Assembly (NCBI GenBank): GCA_947630315.1
Contig: CANRHA010000053.1
Location: 1-9,606, forward strand
Direction of reading: 5' to 3'
Length of the DNA stretch: 9,606 nucleotides
Origin: an uncultured Clostridia bacterium
GTDB taxonomy: Bacteria > Bacillota > Clostridia > Oscillospirales > Ruminococcaceae
The notes under the pieces were generated by a model. That model saw only the letters and a list, made by a program, of their open reading frames with translations. It searched no databases and was not told the DNA's origin. Below, piece by piece: positions 1 to 7,810 of this stretch. The number at the start of each line of letters is the position of its first letter. The first letter of the stretch is position 1. Position numbers and translations under genes: made by a program.

Positions 1-2255
1 GGACCCTCACCGACAGCTCGATGCTCGACGAGGGCCGGAACAATTGGCTCTGCTCGGTGTATCTTTCGGGCAGCGACGCATTTTTGTGCTTTGCCGATAT
101 GTCTACCGGCGAGGCGCATATGTTCAGGGCGAGCGGCAAGGAGCGCGATCAGCGGATCACCGAGCTGCTTTCAAGGTTCTCGCCCTCCGAGATAATCTGC
201 CAGCCGGGCTTTCTTGCGCTCGACAGCGTTATAAAGTTTATCAAAACAAAGCTAAAAACCGGCATCGCCGGGCTTCCCGAGAACAGCTTCGACCCATACG
301 CCAAGCGCGAGGACATCTTAAAGCAGTTTTCAGCGGAAAGCATAGAGAGCGTCGGCCTTTCTGAGGACGACCCGGCTTTGTGCGCCGTCGCGGCGCTTTG
401 CGGCTATATAAGCGATACGCAGAAGGTAGCCGTGGGAAGGTTTTCAAAAATAGAGCTTCACGACGGCGAACAGGTCATGCAGCTCGGATACACCGCAAGG
501 ACGAACCTCGAGATAATAAAAACCATGCGCACCGGCGAAAAGCGCGGCTCTTTGCTTTGGGTCATCGACAAGACAAAGACCTCGATGGGCCGCAGAATGC
601 TGCGTTCCTTTGTTGAGCAGCCGCTTTTAAGCCCCTACCGCATAATCTCCCGCCTTGACGCCGTTGAAGAGCTTACGCAGAGCGGCCCCGTCCTCGGGAT
701 CTTGACCGAGCTTTTGGGCGGCGTGTACGATCTTGAACGCCTGATGACGAGGGTCATGTACAAAACCGCCTCGCCCCAGGACTTAAAAGCCCTGCTATTC
801 ACCGCGCAGAAGCTTCCCGATATCAAGCGGCAGCTTGACGGGTTCAAATCAAAGCTTCTATGTGAGCTTAACGCCGAGATCTCCCCGCTTAGCGAGATAA
901 AAAGCCTGATAGAAAACGCCATCGCCGACGATCCGCCGGTAGGGGCAAAGGACGGCGGGATAATCCGCGACGGCTTTAACAGCGAGCTTGACGGCTTGAG
1001 AAATATCAGAAACAACGGCGAGGGAATAATTCAGGAAATTGTTGAGCGAGAACGCGAGCGCACCGGCATAAGAAACCTCAAAATCGGCTACAACCGCGTT
1101 TTCGGGTACTATATCGAGGTCACGCGCTCCTACTATGACCTTGTTCCTAAGGACTACATAAGAAAGCAGACCCTTGCAAACGCCGAAAGGTTCGTCACCG
1201 AGGAGCTTAAGAACACCGAGGAGATGATACTCGGTGCGACCGAGAAGATATCTCAGCTTGAAGCGGAAATTTTTGCCGAAATACGCCAGTTCTGCGCCGA
1301 CCGCCTGGACGAGGTCCAGAGGACTTCGGTGGCTCTTGCAACGGCAGATGTTCTCTGTTCGTTTGCGTCTGTCGCGCTTTCAAATAACTACACAAAGCCC
1401 GAGATCGCGATCGACGGCGTTATAAACATCAAAAACGGCAGACACCCGGTAGTTGAACTGACCCTCGAGGACGAGCTTTTTGTTCCTAACGACACCTATC
1501 TCGATCTCTCGACGAACCGCATGGCGATCATCACCGGGCCGAACATGTCGGGAAAATCTACCTATATGCGCCAGGTAGCGCTTATTGTGCTGATGGCCCA
1601 GATAGGCTGCTTTGTTCCCGCCGATTACGCAAAAATATCGGTCGTCGATCAGATCTTCACAAGAGTAGGCGCCTCGGACGACCTCACCGCCGGGCAGTCA
1701 ACGTTCATGGTGGAGATGAGCGAGGTCGCCGATATAGTTAAGTATGCAACCAAAAACAGCCTTGTTATTTTAGATGAAGTAGGCAGGGGAACCTCGACCT
1801 ACGACGGAATAAGCATAGCGAGGTCCGTTGCGGAATATATAGCCGACCCGAAGATAATAGGCTGCAAGACGCTTTTTGCCACCCATTATCACGAGCTTAT
1901 AGAGCTTGAAAACGAGGTGGACGGCGTTCTGAACTACAGCGTTGCCGTTAAAAGAAGCGGCGACGGCGTGAGATTCCTGCGAAAGATAGTCCGCGGCGGG
2001 GTAGACGAAAGCTACGGCATTGAAGTGGCCAAGCTTGCCGGGCTGCCCAAAAAGCTTGTGAACCGCGCAAGGGAGATACTCTCGACCCTTGAAGTCAAGC
2101 AAAGCTCCGCCATGACCGACGAAAAGCAGGATCAGATATCCTTTGAGGGCATAAGCGAAAGCGACGCTCTTAACAGGCTGAGAAAAACAAATATAGACGA
2201 GCTTTCCGACAGCGAACTCAGGGAGCTTGTTTCCGAGATAATCACGAGTATTTAA
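1..2255 (+). CDS. mutS: DNA mismatch repair protein MutS (5' end missing)
   Basis: MutS binds base mismatches and small loops in newly replicated DNA and uses ATP to recruit MutL. The reading frame is open from base 3, so the gene enters from outside the window. The first visible residues (TLTDSSMLDEGRNNW) match the end of mismatch-recognition domain I and the start of the connector domain. About 110 residues, including the mispair-contacting Phe-x-Glu motif, therefore lie upstream; the first ATG at 21 is internal. The 750 visible residues hold the connector, lever and clamp domains and the C-terminal ABC-type ATPase: Walker A GPNMSGKST at 1536-1562, Walker B LVILDE followed by GRGTSTYDG from about 1761, and the His switch ATHYHEL near 1878-1898. 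Near the C-terminus QISFE (2133-2147) resembles the beta-clamp-binding motif QLSFF of Bacillus MutS. The stop at 2253-2255 is immediately followed by the mutL ribosome binding site. Identification is near certain. Confidence 0.97.
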   Translation, partial: TLTDSSMLDEGRNNWLCSVYLSGSDAFLCFADMSTGEAHMFRASGKERDQRITELLSRFSPSEIICQPGFLALDSVIKFIKTKLKTGIAGLPENSFDPYAKREDILKQFSAESIESVGLSEDDPALCAVAALCGYISDTQKVAVGRFSKIELHDGEQVMQLGYTARTNLEIIKTMRTGEKRGSLLWVIDKTKTSMGRRMLRSFVEQPLLSPYRIISRLDAVEELTQSGPVLGILTELLGGVYDLERLMTRVMYKTASPQDLKALLFTAQKLPDIKRQLDGFKSKLLCELNAEISPLSEIKSLIENAIADDPPVGAKDGGIIRDGFNSELDGLRNIRNNGEGIIQEIVERERERTGIRNLKIGYNRVFGYYIEVTRSYYDLVPKDYIRKQTLANAERFVTEELKNTEEMILGATEKISQLEAEIFAEIRQFCADRLDEVQRTSVALATADVLCSFASVALSNNYTKPEIAIDGVINIKNGRHPVVELTLEDELFVPNDTYLDLSTNRMAIITGPNMSGKSTYMRQVALIVLMAQIGCFVPADYAKISVVDQIFTRVGASDDLTAGQSTFMVEMSEVADIVKYATKNSLVILDEVGRGTSTYDGISIARSVAEYIADPKIIGCKTLFATHYHELIELENEVDGVLNYSVAVKRSGDGVRFLRKIVRGGVDESYGIEVAKLAGLPKKLVNRAREILSTLEVKQSSAMTDEKQDQISFEGISESDALNRLRKTNIDELSDSELRELVSEIITSI

Positions 2256-2260
2256 GGAGG
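2254..2260 (+). promoter_or_regulatory. Ribosome binding site that sets the mutL start
   Basis: AAGGAGG lies directly on the mutS stop codon. It rules out the GTG at 2260, which overlaps the site itself, and places the TTG at 2269 at an ideal spacing of 8 bases. Confidence 0.85.
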
Positions 2261-2268
2261 TGCCCGGC

Positions 2269-4164
2269 TTGGGCTGTATTCATCTACTTGACCGCAGCGT
2301 CTGCGAGCAGATAGCGGCGGGCGAGGTCATTGAAAAACCCGCGAGCGTTATAAAAGAGCTTGTCGAAAATTCAATAGACGCCGGGGCAACCTCTATAACC
2401 GTAGAGATAAAAAAAGGCGGAAAAACCTATATGCGCGTCACCGATAACGGCTGCGGCATCGCCCAGGACGATATGATAAGCGCGTTTTTGCGCCATGCTA
2501 CATCAAAGATAAAAGAGGCCAGGGATTTAAACTCAGTTTTCACCCTCGGCTTTCGCGGCGAGGCTCTTGCCTCGATATGCGCGGTTTCAAGGGTGGAAAC
2601 AATGTCGAAATGCCGCAACAACGAGGTGGGTTACAGATATGTTGTCGAGGGCGGCGAGAGGGTAGAGCTTGAAGAATGCGGCTGCCCGGACGGCACCACG
2701 ATAGTCGTAAGGGAGCTTTTTTACAACGTTCCCGCAAGGCTGAAATTTTTGGGCAAGGACGTGACCGAGGGCAACGCGGTCGCGAATATCGTGACTAAGC
2801 TTGCGCTTTCACACCCCGAGATATCATTTAAATTTATAAGAGATAACCGCAACGAGATGATAACAAGCGGCGACGGCCAGATAATGTCGGCGGTGTATTC
2901 GGTTTTGGGCGGGGCGTTTTATAATACAGTTCTGCCTGTTGAATACAGCTTGAACGGCGTAAGCGTGCGAGGCTGTGTAACTAAGCCGCTGCAATCAAAG
3001 GCCAACCGCGCCTTTCAGTATTTCTTTGTAAATAACCGCAGCGTGCGCTCACAGATATTCACCGCCGCGATCGAGGAAGCCTACCGCAATATAATCATGG
3101 TCGGAAAATTTCCCGGCTGTGTGCTGATGATAAGCGTAGACCCCGCCACGACGGATGTAAACACCCACCCGACAAAGGCCGAAATAAGATTCAGCGACCC
3201 TAAGCCGATTTTTGACGCGATATACTTCGGCGTTAAAAACACTCTGATGACCAGCGACAGCACGCCCGACGCGATAGCGGATATGGTCATAAGGCCGAAA
3301 AAGGTGCTCACCGAGGAGGAGATATTCGCCCAGCCCGAAAAGCCCGCCGAGCAGCTGAGCTTTGCTTCGCCGCCGGTAACTTTGGCCTCGGAGCCTAAAA
3401 AACCCGCGGCAATAAAGAGATTTCCCGGCGACAGCAACATTTTCAACTTCTTTGACGAAGAGCCTCAGGAGCGAACCGTCACCGCCGCCGATACCGGCAA
3501 GAAGATAGCGTTTAAATATGTAAATAAGTTTGATCCGCTCGATGAAGCGCCGAGCGAGCTTAAGGAAAACGCCGAGATCGCCCCGAAGCGCGAGGAAGAG
3601 GAGATCCACGCCATCGGGGAGGTCTTCAAGACATATATAGTAGCCCAGCGCGGCGAGGATATGTATCTTATAGACAAGCACGCCGCGCATGAGAGATTCA
3701 ACTTCGACACCTTAAAAAGCGGCGAAGCCCGCGTTGAAATGCAGACGCTTTTAAGCCCCGCCACGGTAAGCCTTTCGCATAGGGGCCATGCCGCAATAGC
3801 CGAGCAGCTTAAAATCTTTGACCGCTTCGGGTTTGAGATAAAAATGCTGAAGGCTCCGCTTATTAGCGTAACGGGAATACCGATGCTTCTTACCGAAGAC
3901 GACCCGCTCGATGTTTTGGTAGAGCTTTCCGAAAGGCTTGCCGACAGCGGCTACTGCGATTTTGAAAGCATCTTTGACGAGCTTTACCATTCGGTAGCCT
4001 GCAAGGCATCAATAAAGGGGAATATCCAATCCGCAATAGAGGAGCTTGACTACCTTGCAAAGCTTGTGATAGAAAAGAACATACGCTACTGCCCTCACGG
4101 CAGACCGGTAGCCGCAAAGTTCTCAAAATACGAGCTGGACAAGCTGTTTAAGAGGGTAATATGA
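2269..4164 (+). CDS. mutL: DNA mismatch repair protein MutL with endonuclease motifs
   Basis: MutL couples mismatch recognition by MutS to strand incision. I start it at TTG 2269, giving MGCIHLLDRSVCEQIAAGEV, which aligns without extension to the N-terminus of other MutL proteins; the longer frame from GTG 2260 starts inside the ribosome binding site. The length is 631 residues, close to the 627 of Bacillus subtilis MutL. The N-terminal GHKL ATPase shows the catalytic Glu30 in KELVENSIDAGA (with N34), DNGCGI (59-64) and GFRGEALASI (94-103). A variable acidic/Pro linker spans about 330-455. The C-terminal domain carries the metal-dependent nicking motifs: DKHAAHERFNFD (469-480), ACK (577-579) and CPHGRP (608-613). 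This fits an organism without MutH. The last acidic position of the first motif is Asp480 where Glu is usual. Possible beta-clamp motifs are QTLLSP (492-497), at the site of QEMIVP in Bacillus, and QLSF (362-365) in the linker. It overlaps miaA by four bases. Confidence 0.97.
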   Translation: MGCIHLLDRSVCEQIAAGEVIEKPASVIKELVENSIDAGATSITVEIKKGGKTYMRVTDNGCGIAQDDMISAFLRHATSKIKEARDLNSVFTLGFRGEALASICAVSRVETMSKCRNNEVGYRYVVEGGERVELEECGCPDGTTIVVRELFYNVPARLKFLGKDVTEGNAVANIVTKLALSHPEISFKFIRDNRNEMITSGDGQIMSAVYSVLGGAFYNTVLPVEYSLNGVSVRGCVTKPLQSKANRAFQYFFVNNRSVRSQIFTAAIEEAYRNIIMVGKFPGCVLMISVDPATTDVNTHPTKAEIRFSDPKPIFDAIYFGVKNTLMTSDSTPDAIADMVIRPKKVLTEEEIFAQPEKPAEQLSFASPPVTLASEPKKPAAIKRFPGDSNIFNFFDEEPQERTVTAADTGKKIAFKYVNKFDPLDEAPSELKENAEIAPKREEEEIHAIGEVFKTYIVAQRGEDMYLIDKHAAHERFNFDTLKSGEARVEMQTLLSPATVSLSHRGHAAIAEQLKIFDRFGFEIKMLKAPLISVTGIPMLLTEDDPLDVLVELSERLADSGYCDFESIFDELYHSVACKASIKGNIQSAIEELDYLAKLVIEKNIRYCPHGRPVAAKFSKYELDKLFKRVI

Positions 4165-5108
4165 GCAGGCTTAAAATCGTAGTTGTCGCGGGACCGACCG
4201 CTTCGGGAAAGACATCTTTGGCGGTAGAGCTTGCCGTAAGGCTCGGTGGGGAGATAATCTGCGCCGATTCCATGCAGATATATAAGACCATGGACATCGC
4301 CACGGCAAAGCCCACTCCGGAGGAGATGAGGGGGATAAAGCATTATCTCACCGATTTTCTGGACCCCGGCGAGGAGTTTTCGGTCGCCGATTTTGTCAGG
4401 CTTGCAAAAGAGGCGGCAGGGGAGATATCCTCAAAAAACAGGCTGCCCATAATCTGCGGCGGAACCGGGCTTTATATCGATTCATTCATCAACAATATTT
4501 CTTTTGAAAAAACATGTACAAAAACCGGCGTTAGAGACGAACTGAAAGCCCTGGCCGATGAAAAAGGCGGCGGGTATCTTTTGGAGATGCTCCGGGAATT
4601 TGACCCCGAGACCGCCGGCAGGCTTCATGAAAACAACCTGGCCCGAATAATCAGGGCGATAGAGATATACCGCGAGACCGGCGTTACGATGAGCGAGCAG
4701 ATAAAAAACAGCAGGGCCGCAGAAAGCCCCTATGACGTCTGCTATCTGGTGCTTGATTACTTTGACCGCGAGGAGCTTTACAAAAGGATCGACCGGCGGG
4801 TAGATGAAATGGTTGAGCGCGGGCTTATAAGCGAGGCCGAAAGGGTATTGAAAAGCGGCGGCCTCAAAACTTCGCGTCAGGCGATAGGCTATAAAGAGCT
4901 TCTGCCGTACTTTAACGGCGAGGCTTCGCTTGAAAGCTGCATAGCCCAGCTGAAACAGTCGACTCGGCGCTACGCAAAGCGCCAGATAACCTGGTTCAAG
5001 CGGAACGAGCCCGCAATAAGGCTCCACCCGGACGCCTTGGGCACGTTTGAAAAGCTTGCCGACGAGGCGGAAAAGGCGGTTAGAGAACACCTTGATAAGG
5101 AGGATTAA
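4161..5108 (+). CDS. miaA: tRNA dimethylallyltransferase (MiaA)
   Basis: MiaA transfers a dimethylallyl group from dimethylallyl diphosphate to N6 of A37, next to the anticodon of tRNAs reading UNN codons, and so supports accurate decoding. The 315-residue length is typical. Visible motifs in order are the P-loop GPTASGKTS (11-19), ADSMQIY (35-41) followed by IATAKPT, HYLTDFLDP, GGTGLYI (from 100), RQAIGYKEL (239-247) and YAKRQITWFKRN around 272-283, which contacts tRNA. The ATG at 4161 overlaps the mutL stop (ATGA), with a modest AGAGGG at 4151-4156, so translational coupling to mutL is likely. The mutS-mutL-miaA order is widespread; hfq, which often follows miaA, is absent here. No defects are seen. 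Confidence 0.97.
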   Translation: MSRLKIVVVAGPTASGKTSLAVELAVRLGGEIICADSMQIYKTMDIATAKPTPEEMRGIKHYLTDFLDPGEEFSVADFVRLAKEAAGEISSKNRLPIICGGTGLYIDSFINNISFEKTCTKTGVRDELKALADEKGGGYLLEMLREFDPETAGRLHENNLARIIRAIEIYRETGVTMSEQIKNSRAAESPYDVCYLVLDYFDREELYKRIDRRVDEMVERGLISEAERVLKSGGLKTSRQAIGYKELLPYFNGEASLESCIAQLKQSTRRYAKRQITWFKRNEPAIRLHPDALGTFEKLADEAEKAVREHLDKED

Positions 5109-6485
5109 ATGAGTATACGCTTAAGAAGACTGCGCGACGCGCTGCTTATGGCGCTGATAGTACTGTGCGTGTTTGCGCTTATTGCTTCACAGATATACCT
5201 CAGCGTTCACGGCAGCGAAAATACTCAGGACGCGGTGTTATATACATGTAAAGAGAGCATCAGCTTTACCGGGGTGATCGTAAGAGACGAGACGGTAATA
5301 TACTCTCAGCGGCTCGACGAGGGCGTTATGAACTACGCCGTGAGCGACGGTGCCCGCCTTTCAAAGGATTCCACCATAGCGAGAATATACGATTCATACA
5401 CCCAGGTTTTCAACAGGTACCGCATAGATCGGCTTACCGAGGAGCTTGAAAACCTCCGCAGGGCGCAGGACCCCGGCACCACCGATTACGCTCAGCCCGA
5501 ATTTATCAACAAGCAGGTTGCGGAAAGCTACAAAAATCTCCTGCTGAATCTCACGGAGGGCGAGCTTGACAGCGTTTATGACGACAGCCTTGAAATGCTC
5601 AAGCTGATGAATATATACAACATCGCCTCTAACATCGAGAGCGACTACAGCGAGAGAATAGCCGAGCTTACGGCGGAGCTTGACAACCTAAACGCCGCGT
5701 TAAAAGAGCCTATAGCAACCATCAACACCACCAGCGCCGGGTATTTCACATCGGTAGTCGACGGCTACGAAAACGAGCTTAAGCTTGAAAATATCGGCGA
5801 TATGACGGTAGATCAGATAAAGGACATTATCGCTCACCCCGACAAGACCACGGCTTCTCACAACAACGCAGTAGGAAAGGTCTTCAACAGCTATTCCTGG
5901 AAGATGGTCGGCATAATCGACGTTGCGGACAGGTACTTTGTGAACGAGGAACTGCAATTTTCTATAGATTCTTCCGAGGAGACCCATACCGTTTTTGTCG
6001 AGAGCATTACCCCGACCGGCAACGGCAACGAGGCGATCATCATAATCAGCTGCGACGAGCTTGACAGCGAGCTTGCAAGGAGCCGCGTGGCCGACGTTGA
6101 GCTTACCTTTGTCGAGGAGACGGGCATCAGGGCGCCGCGCGTTGCAATAAGGTTTGTCGGCGCGGATAAGGGCGTTTACGTCATGGTAGGCGAAAAGGTG
6201 GAGTTCAAAAAGCTTAAGGTCATCTACGAGGGCGACGACTACGTTTTATCGGAAAATACCTCCGACAGCGAGTATCTCAACCTGTATGACCGCATAGTTA
6301 TTGACCCTATCTCGGCTATATCCCCGGGAGACGGTACCGATGCAGGCGATGAGACGCCGCCCGAGCCCACGGAGGCAACAACCGCCCCGGAAGTCACGGC
6401 TCCGGCCTCTGATGGAACCACCGAAGCGCCGGTCGAGGGCACCGAAGCCCCGACAGGCGCCGCCGCAGCCTCTCAAACGACATAA
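5109..6485 (+). CDS. Membrane-anchored HlyD/membrane-fusion-like protein
   Basis: This is a 458-residue protein of the kind usually named HlyD family periplasmic adaptor in Clostridia; its actual role is unknown. An Arg-rich N-terminus (R4, R6, R7, R9) precedes one hydrophobic segment at about 11-33, so the rest should lie outside the membrane. SISFTGVIVRDE (about residues 50-61) and the following GVMNYAVSDGARL look like the first half of a lipoyl/barrel-sandwich domain. Helical, Leu/Glu-rich stretches at about 102-121 and 178-205 could form a hairpin. AGYFTSVVDGYE (210-221) looks like the second half of the lipoyl domain. Beta-rich sequence follows to about 403, then a low-complexity Thr/Pro/Ala/Glu tail (405-458) with two TEAP units. 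A strong AAGGAGG at 5097-5103 sits five bases before the ATG, which directly abuts the miaA stop. No ABC or RND transporter gene is adjacent. Location just before sepF hints at an envelope or division role, but that is inference. Confidence 0.8.
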   Translation: MSIRLRRLRDALLMALIVLCVFALIASQIYLSVHGSENTQDAVLYTCKESISFTGVIVRDETVIYSQRLDEGVMNYAVSDGARLSKDSTIARIYDSYTQVFNRYRIDRLTEELENLRRAQDPGTTDYAQPEFINKQVAESYKNLLLNLTEGELDSVYDDSLEMLKLMNIYNIASNIESDYSERIAELTAELDNLNAALKEPIATINTTSAGYFTSVVDGYENELKLENIGDMTVDQIKDIIAHPDKTTASHNNAVGKVFNSYSWKMVGIIDVADRYFVNEELQFSIDSSEETHTVFVESITPTGNGNEAIIIISCDELDSELARSRVADVELTFVEETGIRAPRVAIRFVGADKGVYVMVGEKVEFKKLKVIYEGDDYVLSENTSDSEYLNLYDRIVIDPISAISPGDGTDAGDETPPEPTEATTAPEVTAPASDGTTEAPVEGTEAPTGAAAASQTT

Positions 6486-6605
6486 TTTTGATAAAAAATC
6501 ATGATAAAAGCTTGACAATTCGGCGCAAATATAAGATAATAAGTATATGATGGATTTATAGTATCTTGATTATTTAGGATATAAAGATGAAGATGGAGGA
6601 TTATT
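6486..6605 (+). other. AT-rich intergenic gap with promoter and leader
   Basis: This 120-base stretch is the only sizeable gap in the window and is clearly richer in A+T than the flanking genes. It contains the sepF promoter, a leader of roughly 59 bases and the sepF ribosome binding site GGAGG (6595-6599, six bases before the ATG). I see no GC-rich hairpin with a T-run after the hlyD-like gene, so readthrough from upstream is possible. The only inverted repeat is the short ATCATGAT at 6498-6505. Confidence 0.7.
6512..6540 (+). promoter_or_regulatory. Vegetative (sigma-A type) promoter for sepF-ylmH-divIVA-ileS
   Basis: A perfect -35 box TTGACA (6512-6517) is followed by a 17-base spacer and the -10 box GATAAT (6535-6540), one base from consensus. 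The predicted start of transcription is near A6547. This is the best promoter-like sequence in the window and lies in its only sizeable gap. Confidence 0.85.
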
Positions 6606-7025
6606 ATGAGCTTTCTTGATTCTGTAAAAGGATTCCTTCTGGGCGAGGAAGAAGACAACGAGTACCAGCCCATCTACGAAGATACCGCTCAGACGGTAGA
6701 CGTAGCCGAGGAGCGCCGCAACCGCGAGGTTAAGATCAACACCACCGCTACGGTTCAGATCGTTTTGGCGCGCCCCACCGACTTCTCGGAAGTTAAGTCG
6801 ATAGGCGACGACCTCAACCATCAGAAGACTGTTCTTCTGAACCTCGAACAGGTTAAGGCCGACGACGCAAAGCGCATCATGGACTTTCTTTCGGGCGTAG
6901 CCTACGCAAATGAGGCCACCATAAAAATGACCGCGCAGAAAACCTTTGTAATTATGCCCAAGAGCGTAGGTTTCAGCGGCGTAGACCTCATGAGCGAGCT
7001 TGAAAACAACGGCTACAGCTTCTAA
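6606..7025 (+). CDS. sepF: Cell division protein SepF
   Basis: SepF is a cytoplasmic, membrane-bound partner of FtsZ that helps tether and shape the division ring. The 139 residues show the expected plan: a short amphipathic N-terminal helix (MSFLDSVKGFLLG, 1-13) for membrane binding, an acidic linker to about residue 40, and the SepF core from about 44 to 133. The core includes LARPTDFSEV, KTVLLNLEQV and the signature DDAKRIMDFLSG (86-97), which matches the corresponding region of Bacillus SepF (DQAKRIVDFLSG) closely. The ATG has a good GGAGG six bases upstream. It is the first gene of the downstream transcript; ylmH begins seven bases after its stop. The protein is complete with nothing abnormal. 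Confidence 0.95.
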   Translation: MSFLDSVKGFLLGEEEDNEYQPIYEDTAQTVDVAEERRNREVKINTTATVQIVLARPTDFSEVKSIGDDLNHQKTVLLNLEQVKADDAKRIMDFLSGVAYANEATIKMTAQKTFVIMPKSVGFSGVDLMSELENNGYSF

Positions 7026-7031
7026 GCTAAG

Positions 7032-7787
7032 GTGAGTCATTTTATTGCCGATCCCGAGGACAAGCTCCTTGTAAGGCATATTCTTGATATTGCCAAGCGA
7101 AGCGAGCAGAGCTACAGAACGCTTTATTCAACCTTTTTAGACGACAGGCAGCTTTCAGTATGTGAGGCTGCCTTGAAGTCGGCATGGGGCGGAGTTTTCT
7201 GTACGCTCGGCGGGTACCCTTATGCCGAAAGGCGGATAATTGCATTTTCAGATGAGGATGCCGCGCTCAGCGGCGTTCCCTTTTCAGCGGTAGTGTTCAA
7301 CTATCCCGAGGGCGCGGGGCTTTCCCACCGCGACTTCCTCGGCTCGCTTATGTCGTTAGGTATAAAGCGCGAGCTTTTGGGAGATATCCTCGTCGGAAAA
7401 TCAAGGGCCGCCGTGTTTGTAATCGATACCGCCCTGCCGCTGGTAAAGGAAATAACCAAGGTCGGAAGCTGCGGCGTTAAGGTCACGGAGGATTTCTCCG
7501 AAAAGGATATTCCGCCTCAGGAATATGACGAGATACATTCTACCGTTGCTTCCTTAAGGCTTGACGCTGTGATTTCAAGCGGGTTCCGCCTCTCTCGCGA
7601 GAAGGCCGCCGAACTCATACGCACAAAGGGCGTTATGCATAACCGCGTCGAAACCTTCAGCCCGTCTGATAAAGCTTCGGAGGGGGATAGGTTTTCTGCG
7701 CGCGGGTTCGGAAAAATAGAGCTTTCCGAGGTCGGAGGGCAGTCAAGAAAAGACAGAATTTTTATAACGATTCGTAAATTCAGATAA
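7032..7787 (+). CDS. ylmH: S4-domain RNA-binding protein YlmH
   Basis: YlmH is an S4-domain protein of the Gram-positive division cluster; in Bacillus subtilis it has been linked to ribosome-associated quality control through binding of the 50S subunit. Here it is 251 residues. The N-terminal two-thirds contain the YlmH-type region (FLDDRQLSVCEAAL, then GGYPYAERRIIAF). The C-terminal S4 domain starts near L177-D178 (LDAVISSGFRLSREKAAELI) and continues through TKGVMHNRV and GDRFSARGFGKIEL to about residue 235. The start is GTG at 7032, six bases after the sepF stop, chosen because MSHF followed by the LLVRHILDIA helix fits the family N-terminus and no other in-frame start is close. Its Shine-Dalgarno is poor (TAAGG overlapping the start), so coupling to sepF translation is likely. 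YlmG, which lies between sepF and ylmH in Bacillus, is absent. Confidence 0.92.
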   Translation: MSHFIADPEDKLLVRHILDIAKRSEQSYRTLYSTFLDDRQLSVCEAALKSAWGGVFCTLGGYPYAERRIIAFSDEDAALSGVPFSAVVFNYPEGAGLSHRDFLGSLMSLGIKRELLGDILVGKSRAAVFVIDTALPLVKEITKVGSCGVKVTEDFSEKDIPPQEYDEIHSTVASLRLDAVISSGFRLSREKAAELIRTKGVMHNRVETFSPSDKASEGDRFSARGFGKIELSEVGGQSRKDRIFITIRKFR

Positions 7788-7796
7788 ATTTTTCAT

Positions 7797-7804
7797 GAGG
7801 AGGT
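7797..7804 (+). promoter_or_regulatory. Strong ribosome binding site of divIVA
   Basis: GAGGAGGT, seven bases before the ATG, is one of the strongest initiation sites in the window. It contrasts with the weak site before ylmH, as expected for an abundant structural protein downstream of a scarce one. Confidence 0.8.
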
Positions 7805-7810
7805 ACAAAC

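Noticed and set aside
2260..2262. GTG as the mutL start
   Set aside because: It overlaps the AAGGAGG site; a ribosome could not use both. TTG 2269 has proper spacing and matches family N-termini.
3049..3690. 213-codon open frame on the minus strand inside mutL
   Set aside because: It is fully antisense to a clearly coding, motif-bearing part of mutL, has no ribosome binding site or recognisable domain, and reflects the codon bias of the opposite strand.
4482..5090. 202-codon open frame on the minus strand inside miaA
   Set aside because: It is antisense to intact miaA with no family resemblance; a shadow frame.
6419..6452. Tandem repeat in the tail of the hlyD-like gene
   Set aside because: Only two TEAP units with different codons; this is low-complexity protein sequence rather than a true DNA repeat.
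6486..6511. Possible terminator after the hlyD-like gene
   Set aside because: There are A- and T-runs and a tiny palindrome (ATCATGAT), but no stable GC stem followed by a T-tract.
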